Assembly (NCBI GenBank): GCA_018004935.1
Contig: JAGNBF010000073.1
Span: 1 to 34,093, forward strand
Source of the DNA: Chloroflexota bacterium
GTDB lineage: Bacteria > Chloroflexota > Anaerolineae > Promineifilales > Promineifilaceae
Reading direction: 5' to 3'
DNA length: 34,093 nt
In this document: piece by piece, positions 16,924-24,870 of the stretch
Numbering within the stretch: the first letter of the stretch is position 1
How the letters are laid out: each line of letters opens with the position of its first letter
The notes under the pieces: generated by a model
Databases searched by the model: none
What the model was told of the DNA's origin: nothing
The model's input: only the letters and a program-made list of their open reading frames with translations
Translations under genes and position numbers: made by a program

Positions 16924-16969
16924 AAAAGGGGACGGCTTTCGCTTTTGGGGTAAGTGTTCAGTTACCCTG

Positions 16970-17070
16970 CCCGGCGGTCAAACCGCCGGGTTAAATAGAC
17001 GAAGCCCTATGGGCTAAAACGCCAGGCCAACAGCCTTTGTACCGATAGCCCGGTCGTAAAACAACCGGGC
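16970..17070. repeat. G+C-rich REP-like hairpin cluster
   Basis: CCCGGCGGT (16970-16978) and ACCGCCGGG (16982-16990) form a 9-bp stem with a 3-nt loop. GCCCGGT (17048-17054) pairs with ACCGGGC (17064-17070). A small AGCCC/GGGCT stem lies between. The cluster fills the 197-bp space between the phosphatase and CoA-transferase genes and is much richer in G+C than the AT-rich repeats elsewhere. Confidence 0.7.
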
Positions 17071-17120
17071 GGGCGGGCGGATGAATTGACACAACTGAAC
17101 GGTTATCTTTTGGGTCCAAA

Positions 17121-18584
17121 TTAAGGGATAACTGTTTCTCTCGAGTCTGGTAAGATAGGCGGCTCTGGTGAGGCTGTGGGAGGGATTCCCCCGCCGCCGC
17201 CGCCACCTCCACCATCCGTGGTTGGTTGGGCGGTGACTGTGTAGGGCAGGGTCAGGGTGGGCATGGCCGTAGCTGTTGCGGTAGGGATTCTACGGGTTGG
17301 CGTATTGGTATTGGTGGGAATGGCGGCAATGGTTGGTTCCACGGCGGCGTCTGTGGCAATTATCTCAGGGGTTGCCACGTTGTCCTGACCGGTTTGTGTA
17401 AGATTAATGATCGGTACGGTGGCCGCTTCCTGGTGTTGGATTCCTTCAGGGATGGGTGTCTGGCCAGAAACAGTTTCTACTGCATCTACGGCATCTGGTG
17501 TAGCTACTTCTGAGTAGTTATTGAGCAACCCCAAACCGGTAACGGCGATAACAATCATTACCACTAAGAATAAAATTGCGGCCAGACCGAGAAAAATCCA
17601 GGGCCAACGAGTCCGTCTGTTTTGCTCAACGACTGGGGGTTGGTTTATGGGACGTGGGGGGGTGGGGGTGGCTGGAATTGCGGCCGCAACAGGAGCCGTG
17701 TAAACCGGTAAGGTAGCCGTTGGCATTTTGGGCAACCGCCCCGTTGTCAGTAAGGACGCTTTTGGTTTACCGGGAACTTGGAGTAAAAGCGCGGTAATGT
17801 TGTCGCGGCCGCCGCCCTGATTTGCCTTATTAATGAGATCATGAGCGGCTGATTGTAATTGCGACTGATATACCTGTATGGAATTCTCAATGATGTCATC
17901 CTCAATCATATCACTCAACCCATCACTGCATAATAAAACAATATCACCGGGTTGGAGAGGATGTCCCTGGTTTTTCTTGGTGTCATCGCCAATATGCTCT
18001 CTGTCTAATACCAGCCGATGATCAACTTCAACCTCAGGAAATCCACCTAAAAAGCGTTTGATGACATTACGATTGGGATGTGTTTTCGCTTGCTCTTTGG
18101 TCAGTAGCCCTACCTGGATGGCTTCTTGCGCCCAGGTGTGATCAACCGTTATTTGCCTGAGCTGGCCGTTGCGAAAGAGATAAATGCGGCTGTCACCCAC
18201 ATAAGCGGTATAAAGGTTCTGCTCGAAAATGGCAACCAGGACCATGGTTGTGCCCATACCGGACACTTCACGATGAGATTGGCTGTACTCATAGACGGCT
18301 TTATTGGCGGCCAGAATAGCTCGCTCCAAATGGCCGTTGATATTGCCATTGATTTGCTTTTGTTGGCGAAAATAGTTTTGAATGGCTTCTACAGCCAGGG
18401 AACTGGCTACTTCGCCCGCTGTTTGCCCACCTACCCCATCCGCAACTACCCCAATGTAGAGGGGTACACCATCGCCATTGTTCCAGGCGAAGAAACCATA
18501 GGAATCTTCGTTATGTTTACCACTCATTCCTTCGTGGGTGCCGTGTCCGATGAGGAGTTCTTCGATTTTTTCAATGGCTTCCAT
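17121..18584 (-). CDS. Membrane-anchored PP2C-type protein phosphatase
   Basis: Residues 10-270 are a complete PP2C (Stp/PstP-type) phospho-Ser/Thr phosphatase. Metal-site motifs are NEDSYG (Glu26-Asp27), VADGVGGQTAG (Asp49-Gly50), GMGTTMV, YVGDSRIYL (Asp131), LLCSDGLSD (Asp221) and GGGRDNIT (Asp261-Asn262). A Pro-rich juxtamembrane stretch leads to one helix (about 327-354). Beyond it is a ~130-residue outer region rich in Thr/Pro/Val, with a run of nine glycines near the end and no recognisable domain. The catalytic part should be cytoplasmic. It is the last gene in a same-strand run with three FHA-domain genes, which makes their phosphothreonine ligands likely substrates (inference). No kinase is adjacent. 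Confidence 0.92.
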   Translation of the reverse strand: MEAIEKIEELLIGHGTHEGMSGKHNEDSYGFFAWNNGDGVPLYIGVVADGVGGQTAGEVASSLAVEAIQNYFRQQKQINGNINGHLERAILAANKAVYEYSQSHREVSGMGTTMVLVAIFEQNLYTAYVGDSRIYLFRNGQLRQITVDHTWAQEAIQVGLLTKEQAKTHPNRNVIKRFLGGFPEVEVDHRLVLDREHIGDDTKKNQGHPLQPGDIVLLCSDGLSDMIEDDIIENSIQVYQSQLQSAAHDLINKANQGGGRDNITALLLQVPGKPKASLLTTGRLPKMPTATLPVYTAPVAAAIPATPTPPRPINQPPVVEQNRRTRWPWIFLGLAAILFLVVMIVIAVTGLGLLNNYSEVATPDAVDAVETVSGQTPIPEGIQHQEAATVPIINLTQTGQDNVATPEIIATDAAVEPTIAAIPTNTNTPTRRIPTATATAMPTLTLPYTVTAQPTTDGGGGGGGGGIPPTASPEPPILPDSRETVIP

Positions 18585-18739
18585 GGCCGTATCCGTTTGT
18601 ACTCATTGCAGTGTGTCTAGACCCTGATGCGCTTTGTTGGGACTATGAGAGGGTGTGAGTACAGGTAATTGTGGTTGTTATGTCAATCGTTGTCAATCCC
18701 AGACCTGGAGATGGTTATTGATGAGGCTTTGTGGGCGTC

Positions 18740-18800
18740 TAAAAATAACGGTCTGATGTAGACGCGAAAGGTTTGACTAAACCTTTCGCGTCTGGGTTCT
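18740..18800 (+). repeat. B-module covarying hairpin, divergent copy
   Basis: The stem 18761-18774 (GACGCGAAAGGTTT) with 18779-18792 is perfect and keeps the frame GAC-N6-GGTTT of the other copies. Four of the six inner bases differ from copy 1 and are compensated in the partner arm. The AAAAATAAC flank is retained on the left. It lies just past the VWA-FHA gene stop on the minus strand. Confidence 0.75.
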
Positions 18801-18803
18801 GAA

Positions 18804-21047
18804 TTATCGTTTAGGTTGATGAGGCATATAAGGTTGTGTGGACACATCATCGGGGTCTGAATTACCGGATGAACGTGATGGCGGCTGTTGTTGGGGCGGC
18901 TGCGGCCGCGCCTGGGGCTGTTGTTGCGGTGGTTGCGGCCGCATTTGAGGTTGCTGTTGTGGTGGTTGCGGCCGCGCCTGGGGTGGTTGTTGCGGTTGTC
19001 GGGGTACGCCCGGCTGATTTTGTGGCATGTAATACTCTGTGTTGACATTCTCATCAACCGGCGGTGATGCCTGCGGTGACGGTTGGGCCGGATTCCAGGC
19101 CATCGTATGTTCAAGATCCGGACCAGGTTGAGCGGCAGGTGTGAGTTTTTCTGCCAGGGCAAAACGAACATGCACCTGACCGAAATGAATCTCATCGTTG
19201 TTACGCAATACTTGCGGTGTCAAGCCAACTCGTTCAAAGTTGATGTAGGTTCCACTGGCACTCCCCTCATCTATAAGAAGGAATTGCCCCTTTTCCTGAC
19301 GAATAGTCGCATGAAGTCGTGAAACACTTTTATCATTGAAGACAATTTGGGCATGAGTGCGATCACGACCAATTTTGACTTCATTTGTGGTAATGGCAAT
19401 GGGGCTGGTGTATTCAGCGGCATGTTCCAGCGGTTGCAGGGTGGCTTTGGAAGCGATAAAGGCGGGCATAATAATCTGCGTCGCATCGGCGTTATCCACT
19501 GCCATGCCGGTTACGGGGGCAGGGGGTGGCACGGGCACCGGTTGAGGTTCTGCCCGTCTGCGCCGACCGATGAAAACAAGGACCAACACACCCATAAAGA
19601 TGAAAGCACCAAACGCCAACAGCCCGCCTCCAACTGCCAAAACGGTCTTGTTTTCGGCCAGGAAGTCGCTACCACTGGTTCCTTCCGTTTCACCGTTTGC
19701 GGTGGCTTCATTTGTGGTGTCAGGGGCGGTGGTGGTTTCAGGAACGGTAGTAGACGCGGCCGCAACGGCCGGTTTCTCAATCGTAATGCTTAACGCTAAC
19801 GCGTCACTTTCACTGGTCAGGTTAAGTTCATCAACCAGTTCAACTCCCAGATTGTATTCGCCCGCATCCAGTTCACTGATATCCCAGGCAAATTGTAGCA
19901 ATCCATTGGCATCAAGGGTGGGTGACTCGAGCGTGATTTGCTCTTTACCATTGACCAACAAGGTCGCGGCCGCGAGGGAACGGGGGTGATTGTCTGGCCA
20001 GATAACCTGGGCTGGGACTGGTTGGCTCAGCGGTTCCATCTCTGTCAATGGCGTATCGGCCGCTTCTGCTACCCGCACAATCGTCTGACTGTTGTCTAAC
20101 AAGATTTGCACGGTGGGTGGTTCAACCGTTAAATTAACTAATTCATTAGCCGTCTGACCATTTAAGCTCACCTGTAACATATGCTCCCCACTGCGGGCTA
20201 TTTGGGAACGATAGCGGACTTCCGTTTGTTGCCCAAAAGTTGCTATGGTTGTGAGCAAAGGGGTGGCATCGGCCGCAGTGGGCATGTGCAAGTACGACCC
20301 GCCAGTTGGTTGGGTTAAATTATTGACGTTTTCAATTTCATTGTTGTCGGCCCGACTACCCAGAAGATAGGCATAATAAGCGATACCGTTTTGTTGAGCA
20401 GAAGAGAGCAGAGCCGCAAAATCCAATTGGTTATCTAATTCACCCCCATCTGTAAAGAGGACAATGGCGCGGAACCGCTGACCATCACTGGCGGCCAATT
20501 TACTGGTTGCCGCATCTAACATCGCTTGCAAAGGGGTCGCTTTTGGGGCATCTGGAACATAGAAGTTGATGGCATTGATAAGTTCATTGGGGAAAACCGC
20601 ATTTTCCAACAAGAATTTGGCACCATCATAAGCTTCGTTGGGTACGATGACATGAATCCGGTCAAGCTGTGACTTATTCATTAAATTTTGGGCAAACGCC
20701 ACAAGCGCATCCCGTACCTGTTCGCGGCGACTTAACTGGCTGTTATCTCTGGTGTTGATGCTGGTATTCGCATCTATAACAAACACGACTTCAATGCCAG
20801 TGTTAACAGGGCTGGTCTGTAAGTTGGTAATAGCCGTTCCATTTTCAGTTAATTGCAGAGAAGAGAAATCGGTGACAGGTGTGCCATCGGCCGCGGCCGC
20901 GAATAGTTGCACCTTCATTTCCGGGAAAGCCGACGCATCTACCTGGGTAATGCGGGTAATGGCTGTCCCCTGAGCCAATACAGCCCCGGCCAGACTCAGC
21001 AATACTATCCCAAGAATGACGTTAATCCATTGTCGCCAATGTTTCAT
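18804..21047 (-). CDS. VWA-TM-FHA membrane protein
   Basis: The ATG at 21047 has AAAGGAAAC upstream; an in-frame GTG 24 codons earlier lies in a repeat and was not used. The 747-residue protein has a signal peptide (to about residue 25) and a von Willebrand A domain (about 85-275) with MIDAS-type D92-x-N-T-S96 and FTDGG (Asp200). An Ig-like region (about 300-425) and a Thr/Glu linker follow. After the single helix (about 468-494) comes an RRRR stop-transfer. A cytoplasmic FHA domain (about 550-630) has Gly560-Arg561, SRLH (576-579) and SGTYIN. The 110-residue tail is rich in Pro and Gln and contains three 11-residue repeats. VWA outside and a phosphothreonine reader inside suggest signal-dependent assembly or adhesion. 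Confidence 0.9.
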   Translation of the reverse strand: MKHWRQWINVILGIVLLSLAGAVLAQGTAITRITQVDASAFPEMKVQLFAAAADGTPVTDFSSLQLTENGTAITNLQTSPVNTGIEVVFVIDANTSINTRDNSQLSRREQVRDALVAFAQNLMNKSQLDRIHVIVPNEAYDGAKFLLENAVFPNELINAINFYVPDAPKATPLQAMLDAATSKLAASDGQRFRAIVLFTDGGELDNQLDFAALLSSAQQNGIAYYAYLLGSRADNNEIENVNNLTQPTGGSYLHMPTAADATPLLTTIATFGQQTEVRYRSQIARSGEHMLQVSLNGQTANELVNLTVEPPTVQILLDNSQTIVRVAEAADTPLTEMEPLSQPVPAQVIWPDNHPRSLAAATLLVNGKEQITLESPTLDANGLLQFAWDISELDAGEYNLGVELVDELNLTSESDALALSITIEKPAVAAASTTVPETTTAPDTTNEATANGETEGTSGSDFLAENKTVLAVGGGLLAFGAFIFMGVLVLVFIGRRRRAEPQPVPVPPPAPVTGMAVDNADATQIIMPAFIASKATLQPLEHAAEYTSPIAITTNEVKIGRDRTHAQIVFNDKSVSRLHATIRQEKGQFLLIDEGSASGTYINFERVGLTPQVLRNNDEIHFGQVHVRFALAEKLTPAAQPGPDLEHTMAWNPAQPSPQASPPVDENVNTEYYMPQNQPGVPRQPQQPPQARPQPPQQQPQMRPQPPQQQPQARPQPPQQQPPSRSSGNSDPDDVSTQPYMPHQPKR
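18895..18993. repeat. Three 33-bp tandem repeats, each with a GCGGCCGC
   Basis: Units 18895-18927, 18928-18960 and 18961-18993 encode the Pro/Gln-rich 11-residue repeats in the tail of the VWA-FHA protein. The octamer is at the same place in each (18902, 18935, 18968). Other positions differ between units. Confidence 0.85.
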
Positions 21048-21075
21048 TGGATTGTTTCCTTTTTGGTTCTTCAAA

Positions 21076-21140
21076 AGAGCCTGTGTTGGCCTTGTGCCTG
21101 CCTCGTGTGGGGCAATCACAAGGGTTGCCCGTACCCCACG
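21076..21140 (-). repeat. 59-bp palindromic element, copy 2
   Basis: Read on the minus strand, GTACGGGCAACCCTTGTG, then ATTGCCCCAC, then GGCAGGCACAAGGCCA match the 897-955 element with few changes. It occupies most of the spacer upstream of the VWA-FHA start codon. Confidence 0.7.
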
Positions 21141-21163
21141 AAATCCCCAAGAACCACATAATT

Positions 21164-22009
21164 CTAGGGCAAGATCACTAAAGCCCCATCGTCCCAGAAT
21201 GTTTCCTGTTGCAAACGTACCTTATCTGGTGATGACCAGGTGAAAACCGTGATTTTACCGGATGAAGCGACAGCATCCACACATTTAATTTGATACCCAT
21301 CTATTGGGTTAAAATAACTAGACCACCTGACAGTTCCGGCATTGGGATCAAGATTGCCGGTGGGATCAATTCCTACCCGCATGAACATATTTGCCGGATC
21401 CACCGATAATCCCTGATTACAATCCGCTCCCTCCGCGCACGAAAAACCCTGCCCCCAAATACTAAATTGCACATGTGTACCCGCTGTGATCTGGGCATTC
21501 TCCACAATCTGATAAACCCCACCCTGGTATTGGGCCTGCCGCTTGTAGAGTTGCTGGGCCGAGCCGCCACTATGCACCCGATTACCGCTGGTAGCTTGTT
21601 GATAATCCGGTTGTTGGCTGGTGGCGGAGCCACGTAACCACCAGGCTATCCACCCATCGGCTACAATAATCGCATCATTTCCCTGAGCGCGAAAATTGCC
21701 TTCAAAACTGGGGTTGACCAATAAATTATTTCCCCCTGCCGGGCAGGCGATAGCTCCAGGGATGAGTGGCTCTGGTGTGGGGGTATCCGTTGGCGTCGGA
21801 CGACGGGTAGGCATGGTAATAGGTTCAGTCGTGCTGGTTGGCGTTGTAATGACAGATATTGCGCCTAATGTCGGTGTGGCAGGGGCAACCGTGGGGGCAA
21901 TAGTGGCCAATGGGACTGGTGTTTCACCTAGGAGAGTGGCACATGATAATGTGCCAAACCATAAAATAACTAGAAGCAGGTGGAGACGACGATTTGTAAC
22001 TGAGGCCAT
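21164..22009 (-). CDS. Secreted jelly-roll (CBM-like) protein, possible lipoprotein
   Basis: The 281-residue protein starts with a signal of 22 residues ending TLSC; Cys23 could be a lipobox cysteine, though Thr at -3 is not ideal. A Thr/Pro linker (about 30-85) leads to a jelly-roll domain (about 90-281) starting LLVNPSFEG and containing GVYQIVENAQITAGTHV and MRVGIDPTGN. This is clearly related to the domain in the 11649-12953 protein. The last residues WDDGALVIL form the closing strand. It lies between the FHA-glycosidase and VWA-FHA genes on the same strand. The ligand is unknown. No ribosome site is evident before the ATG, so the start is less certain. Confidence 0.78.
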   Translation of the reverse strand: MASVTNRRLHLLLVILWFGTLSCATLLGETPVPLATIAPTVAPATPTLGAISVITTPTSTTEPITMPTRRPTPTDTPTPEPLIPGAIACPAGGNNLLVNPSFEGNFRAQGNDAIIVADGWIAWWLRGSATSQQPDYQQATSGNRVHSGGSAQQLYKRQAQYQGGVYQIVENAQITAGTHVQFSIWGQGFSCAEGADCNQGLSVDPANMFMRVGIDPTGNLDPNAGTVRWSSYFNPIDGYQIKCVDAVASSGKITVFTWSSPDKVRLQQETFWDDGALVILP

Positions 22010-22089
22010 AGGTTGTTGCTATCTTCTCCATATATTTCACGAACTCTCAGAAGGTTCGCTCGTACAGCTTTACACAAATCCTTGGGGTT

Positions 22090-22165
22090 CGTAAAAATAT
22101 AACTTCCCAGTTTAGACCTGACAGGTTTCCCAAAACCTGTCAGGTCTTGACGGAACTTAATCTCT
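22090..22165 (+). repeat. B-module covarying hairpin, copy 3
   Basis: The stem 22115-22128 (GACCTGACAGGTTT) with 22133-22146 is perfect with a CCCA loop. About 90 bp from GGGTTCGTAAAAATATAAC to TTACAGGCCC match 10109-10205 directly. Confidence 0.85.
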
Positions 22166-22189
22166 TACAGGCCCTTAGGGTTCGCTCAC

Positions 22190-22245
22190 AAATAACTTTT
22201 GAGTTTGCTGTGGCTGGTCTCCTGACCGTACCACTTCACATCCGC
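22190..22245 (-). repeat. A-module repeat, copy 4 (inverted)
   Basis: On the minus strand it reads GTGG then ACGGTCAGGAGACCAGCCAC and AGCAAACTCAAAAGTTATTTG, nearly the same as 10035-10100. Its orientation relative to the neighbouring B module is the reverse of that at 10 kb. Confidence 0.72.
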
Positions 22246-22264
22246 CAAAGTGATATGCCTGCCA

Positions 22265-24799
22265 TCAGGCCTCGCAAGATCGGAAAACGGCGGAATTGAG
22301 ATTATCACATACAGGGCATTTGTCGTCTGGCCGGAGAATGGCATAACCCGCTTGTGGATCTCGGCTGTATTCCTCAAAGTCAATATTCCACACAATGAAC
22401 ATTTGAACCATGCCGGAACAGCGAGCACGGATTAAGGAATCTTCTAACCAGATGCCCATTTCCCGTTCATCGGTTCCTTCGGCCCATAAGAAACCTGTGG
22501 CACCTACCTGTGCCAGTGTCTGATCAAAACCATCGGCGCTAAGGAAGCCTATTTCGGTAAAACAAAGGGGCATGATATTGCCGCTGGCTATTTCGTCCGG
22601 GGTGTTAAAGGAATTCCAGTAGAGTTCGACTAAAGGCCAGAAGTACCAGGAATAATGTCCCGCTCCATTATCAGCCGGATGACCGGTGCGTTCATTGGGG
22701 GGAGTAGCCCCAGAATTGAAGTGCATCCCCAGGCAGTCCATAAATTGTTCGGCACCAGCGGCCTGCATGTCTAACAAAAAGCGGCTGTCGTCACAACCCT
22801 GGGCTGTACAACCGCCGCCATAGGCACCTGTGGGGCCTAAGGCGCCACTAACCACCATAACACCAGGGTTGACGGCTTTAATCGCTTCATAGGAAAGGCG
22901 TAATAGAGTGGTGTATTCTGCACCACTTACCTGACCATCGGGCCAGTGTGTAGTCAGGTTGGGTTCGTTCCAGACCTCAATGGCATCTACAGTTCCGGCC
23001 AAAATGCTGACAAACTGGGCATATTGTTGAAAATAGCCGCGGCCGCCAGCCGCCACTTCTTCTTTATTGCCCACTACCGAAGCAATCACCTTAAACCCCT
23101 CATCCTTTATCTTTTTTAAATCCGCGGCCGCTGAAACAGCATCAGCACCCGGAGAATATTGAATTTGCTTCTTGATCCAGGTCATCCCGGCATCGTCGGC
23201 CACGGTTAGATTGGCGATGTCATTGATGTGACCGCCAAAGGCAAAATTAGCGATGGGGGTTGGTTTTGGAGTAGAGGTTGGCTCAAATGTACAGGGATCC
23301 GTATCAGCCAGATCGTTGATACCATCGCCATCGGTATCGGCCCGGTTGGGCTGGGTGCACCCTTCCAGAGCTTCCTGACCATCGGTCAACCCATCGGCAT
23401 CAGAGTCCAGATCCTTGGGGCGGGTATTCCATACATTCACTTCATCGCCATCGCTTAAGGCATCTCCATCTGTATCTGGGTCGAGAGGTTCGGTTCCCAG
23501 GTCAGTTTCCTCGCCATTGGTCAGGCCGTCTCTGTCATCATCTAATTCGCGCCAGGTGGCGGTTTCGGTCAGGGAGAGTTCGGCGGTCGCGGTAGCGGTG
23601 GCGGTGGCGGTAGCGGTGGGTGTGGGTGTGGGTGTATCAAATTTGCCTAGCTTGTTGAAACTATCGAAGGTGAAAAAGGCAAACAGGGGGACCAAAAAAC
23701 AGCAGAGGACGAGCAGAATGACAGGAATCCAGATAGGGATGATATTTAGCTGGTTATAAATTAGCGCCGCATCTGGGCTGAAGGAGCGTTGGTTGGTGGT
23801 GACGGTGACGTTGAGGGTGTGTCGTTTACTCTGGCCGATCCAGATGCGTTTGTAAGGACGAACGGTGATGAAATTTTCCCGGTTTTGTTGGGGGGCTACC
23901 TGCGCGGTGCGCGGTTCCACCTGAATCTCCAGGGTATTGCTGGGGTCTACAACATCTAGCCGATAGTCAGTGCGGGCGTTGCCCTGGTTTTCGATGTTCA
24001 GGTTGAATGTGCCCCCAGAGCGACTTACGAGAGGATTGGGCTGAACGGAAAGGATGAGTTGATCAAAGGGGGTGACTTCTAGTTCGGCCTGGGCTTCGGC
24101 GACCATTTCCTGTCTTTCGTTAAAGACAGCAATGCTGATAGGATGGATGCCTGCGGCGGTGCGGGTGCTGATGGGGGGATGGAAATCTAGGGTGAGATTT
24201 TTGCTATCACGCGGGAACAGTTCGATGTTGCCGCGTGGTAGAGTTACCCAGGTGTTGGGGACGCCCGATATGGATAGTTTGTAATGGTCTACGATACGAC
24301 CTTCGTTGGTGATTTTGAAGGGGAGAGAGGCGCGGCCGCCTGGGGTGACAGTCACGCGATGCTCTATCAGTTCAATGCCAGCATCAGATGAGGCGGGGGG
24401 GCGCTTCTGGATAGGGGCACTGCCACGTCCCCCATTTCGACCGGATTGGGCCGGGTTGAAGACTTCAGACTCAACATCATTGGAGAAGTCAGTTGGCGGC
24501 CGCATACTGACATTTTTTAATTGGGCCGGGCCTACGTGAATGATTCCATCGGGGGGAACGGGTTCGCGCACATTTGCCAACAACTGTTTGGTGTTTAGCC
24601 AGGTGCCATTATTTCCCCCTAAATCAGTAACATACACCTGTCCATTACTGATTTCCACGACGCAATGTTGACGCGAAATACGATTATCGGCGATATGAAT
24701 ATCTGCGTCAGAAGTTCGCCCAATAATATATTGGTTCTTGATTAACTCCAGAGTATCTACTCGGCCATCCGGGTAACGAATTTCCAGCGTAGGACGCAT
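22265..24799 (-). CDS. FHA - beta domains - TM - TSP3 repeats - clan-A glycoside hydrolase fusion
   Basis: The 844-residue protein begins with a cytoplasmic FHA domain (about 1-95: Gly27-Arg28, ISRQH 41-45, NNGTWLN 63-69). Two Ig/NEW3-like beta domains follow (about 140-345), then a helix (about 353-378) and a Thr/Pro/Ala linker. Next are thrombospondin-3/EF-type calcium repeats (about 418-505, DxDxDG forms). The (beta/alpha)8-type glycosidase module (about 515-844) has acid/base Glu612 in EVWNEPN and likely nucleophile Glu749 in LCFTEIGF, as in GH5/GH39-type clan A. The enzyme should face outward. AAAGGAAT precedes the ATG. The substrate is unknown. The beta domains between FHA and helix would be cytoplasmic, which is unusual for such folds. 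Confidence 0.9.
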   Translation of the reverse strand: MRPTLEIRYPDGRVDTLELIKNQYIIGRTSDADIHIADNRISRQHCVVEISNGQVYVTDLGGNNGTWLNTKQLLANVREPVPPDGIIHVGPAQLKNVSMRPPTDFSNDVESEVFNPAQSGRNGGRGSAPIQKRPPASSDAGIELIEHRVTVTPGGRASLPFKITNEGRIVDHYKLSISGVPNTWVTLPRGNIELFPRDSKNLTLDFHPPISTRTAAGIHPISIAVFNERQEMVAEAQAELEVTPFDQLILSVQPNPLVSRSGGTFNLNIENQGNARTDYRLDVVDPSNTLEIQVEPRTAQVAPQQNRENFITVRPYKRIWIGQSKRHTLNVTVTTNQRSFSPDAALIYNQLNIIPIWIPVILLVLCCFLVPLFAFFTFDSFNKLGKFDTPTPTPTATATATATATAELSLTETATWRELDDDRDGLTNGEETDLGTEPLDPDTDGDALSDGDEVNVWNTRPKDLDSDADGLTDGQEALEGCTQPNRADTDGDGINDLADTDPCTFEPTSTPKPTPIANFAFGGHINDIANLTVADDAGMTWIKKQIQYSPGADAVSAAADLKKIKDEGFKVIASVVGNKEEVAAGGRGYFQQYAQFVSILAGTVDAIEVWNEPNLTTHWPDGQVSGAEYTTLLRLSYEAIKAVNPGVMVVSGALGPTGAYGGGCTAQGCDDSRFLLDMQAAGAEQFMDCLGMHFNSGATPPNERTGHPADNGAGHYSWYFWPLVELYWNSFNTPDEIASGNIMPLCFTEIGFLSADGFDQTLAQVGATGFLWAEGTDEREMGIWLEDSLIRARCSGMVQMFIVWNIDFEEYSRDPQAGYAILRPDDKCPVCDNLNSAVFRSCEA

Positions 24800-24870
24800 A
24801 CCATTATTCCTTTTGGGTCTTGGGGGCAGTTATAGCGAATAAACTGGTTTATGAAGCCTGCTCCATAGGG

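Noticed and set aside
19347-19989. Long plus-strand open frames opposite the VWA-FHA gene
   Set aside because: They are antisense shadows of a well-supported gene with clear FHA motifs on the minus strand.
23583-23640. Hexamer-like GCGGTG/GCGGTA repeat as a regulatory or CRISPR-like array
   Set aside because: It is in frame in the FHA-glycosidase gene and simply encodes the Thr-Ala/Thr-Pro linker after the membrane helix.
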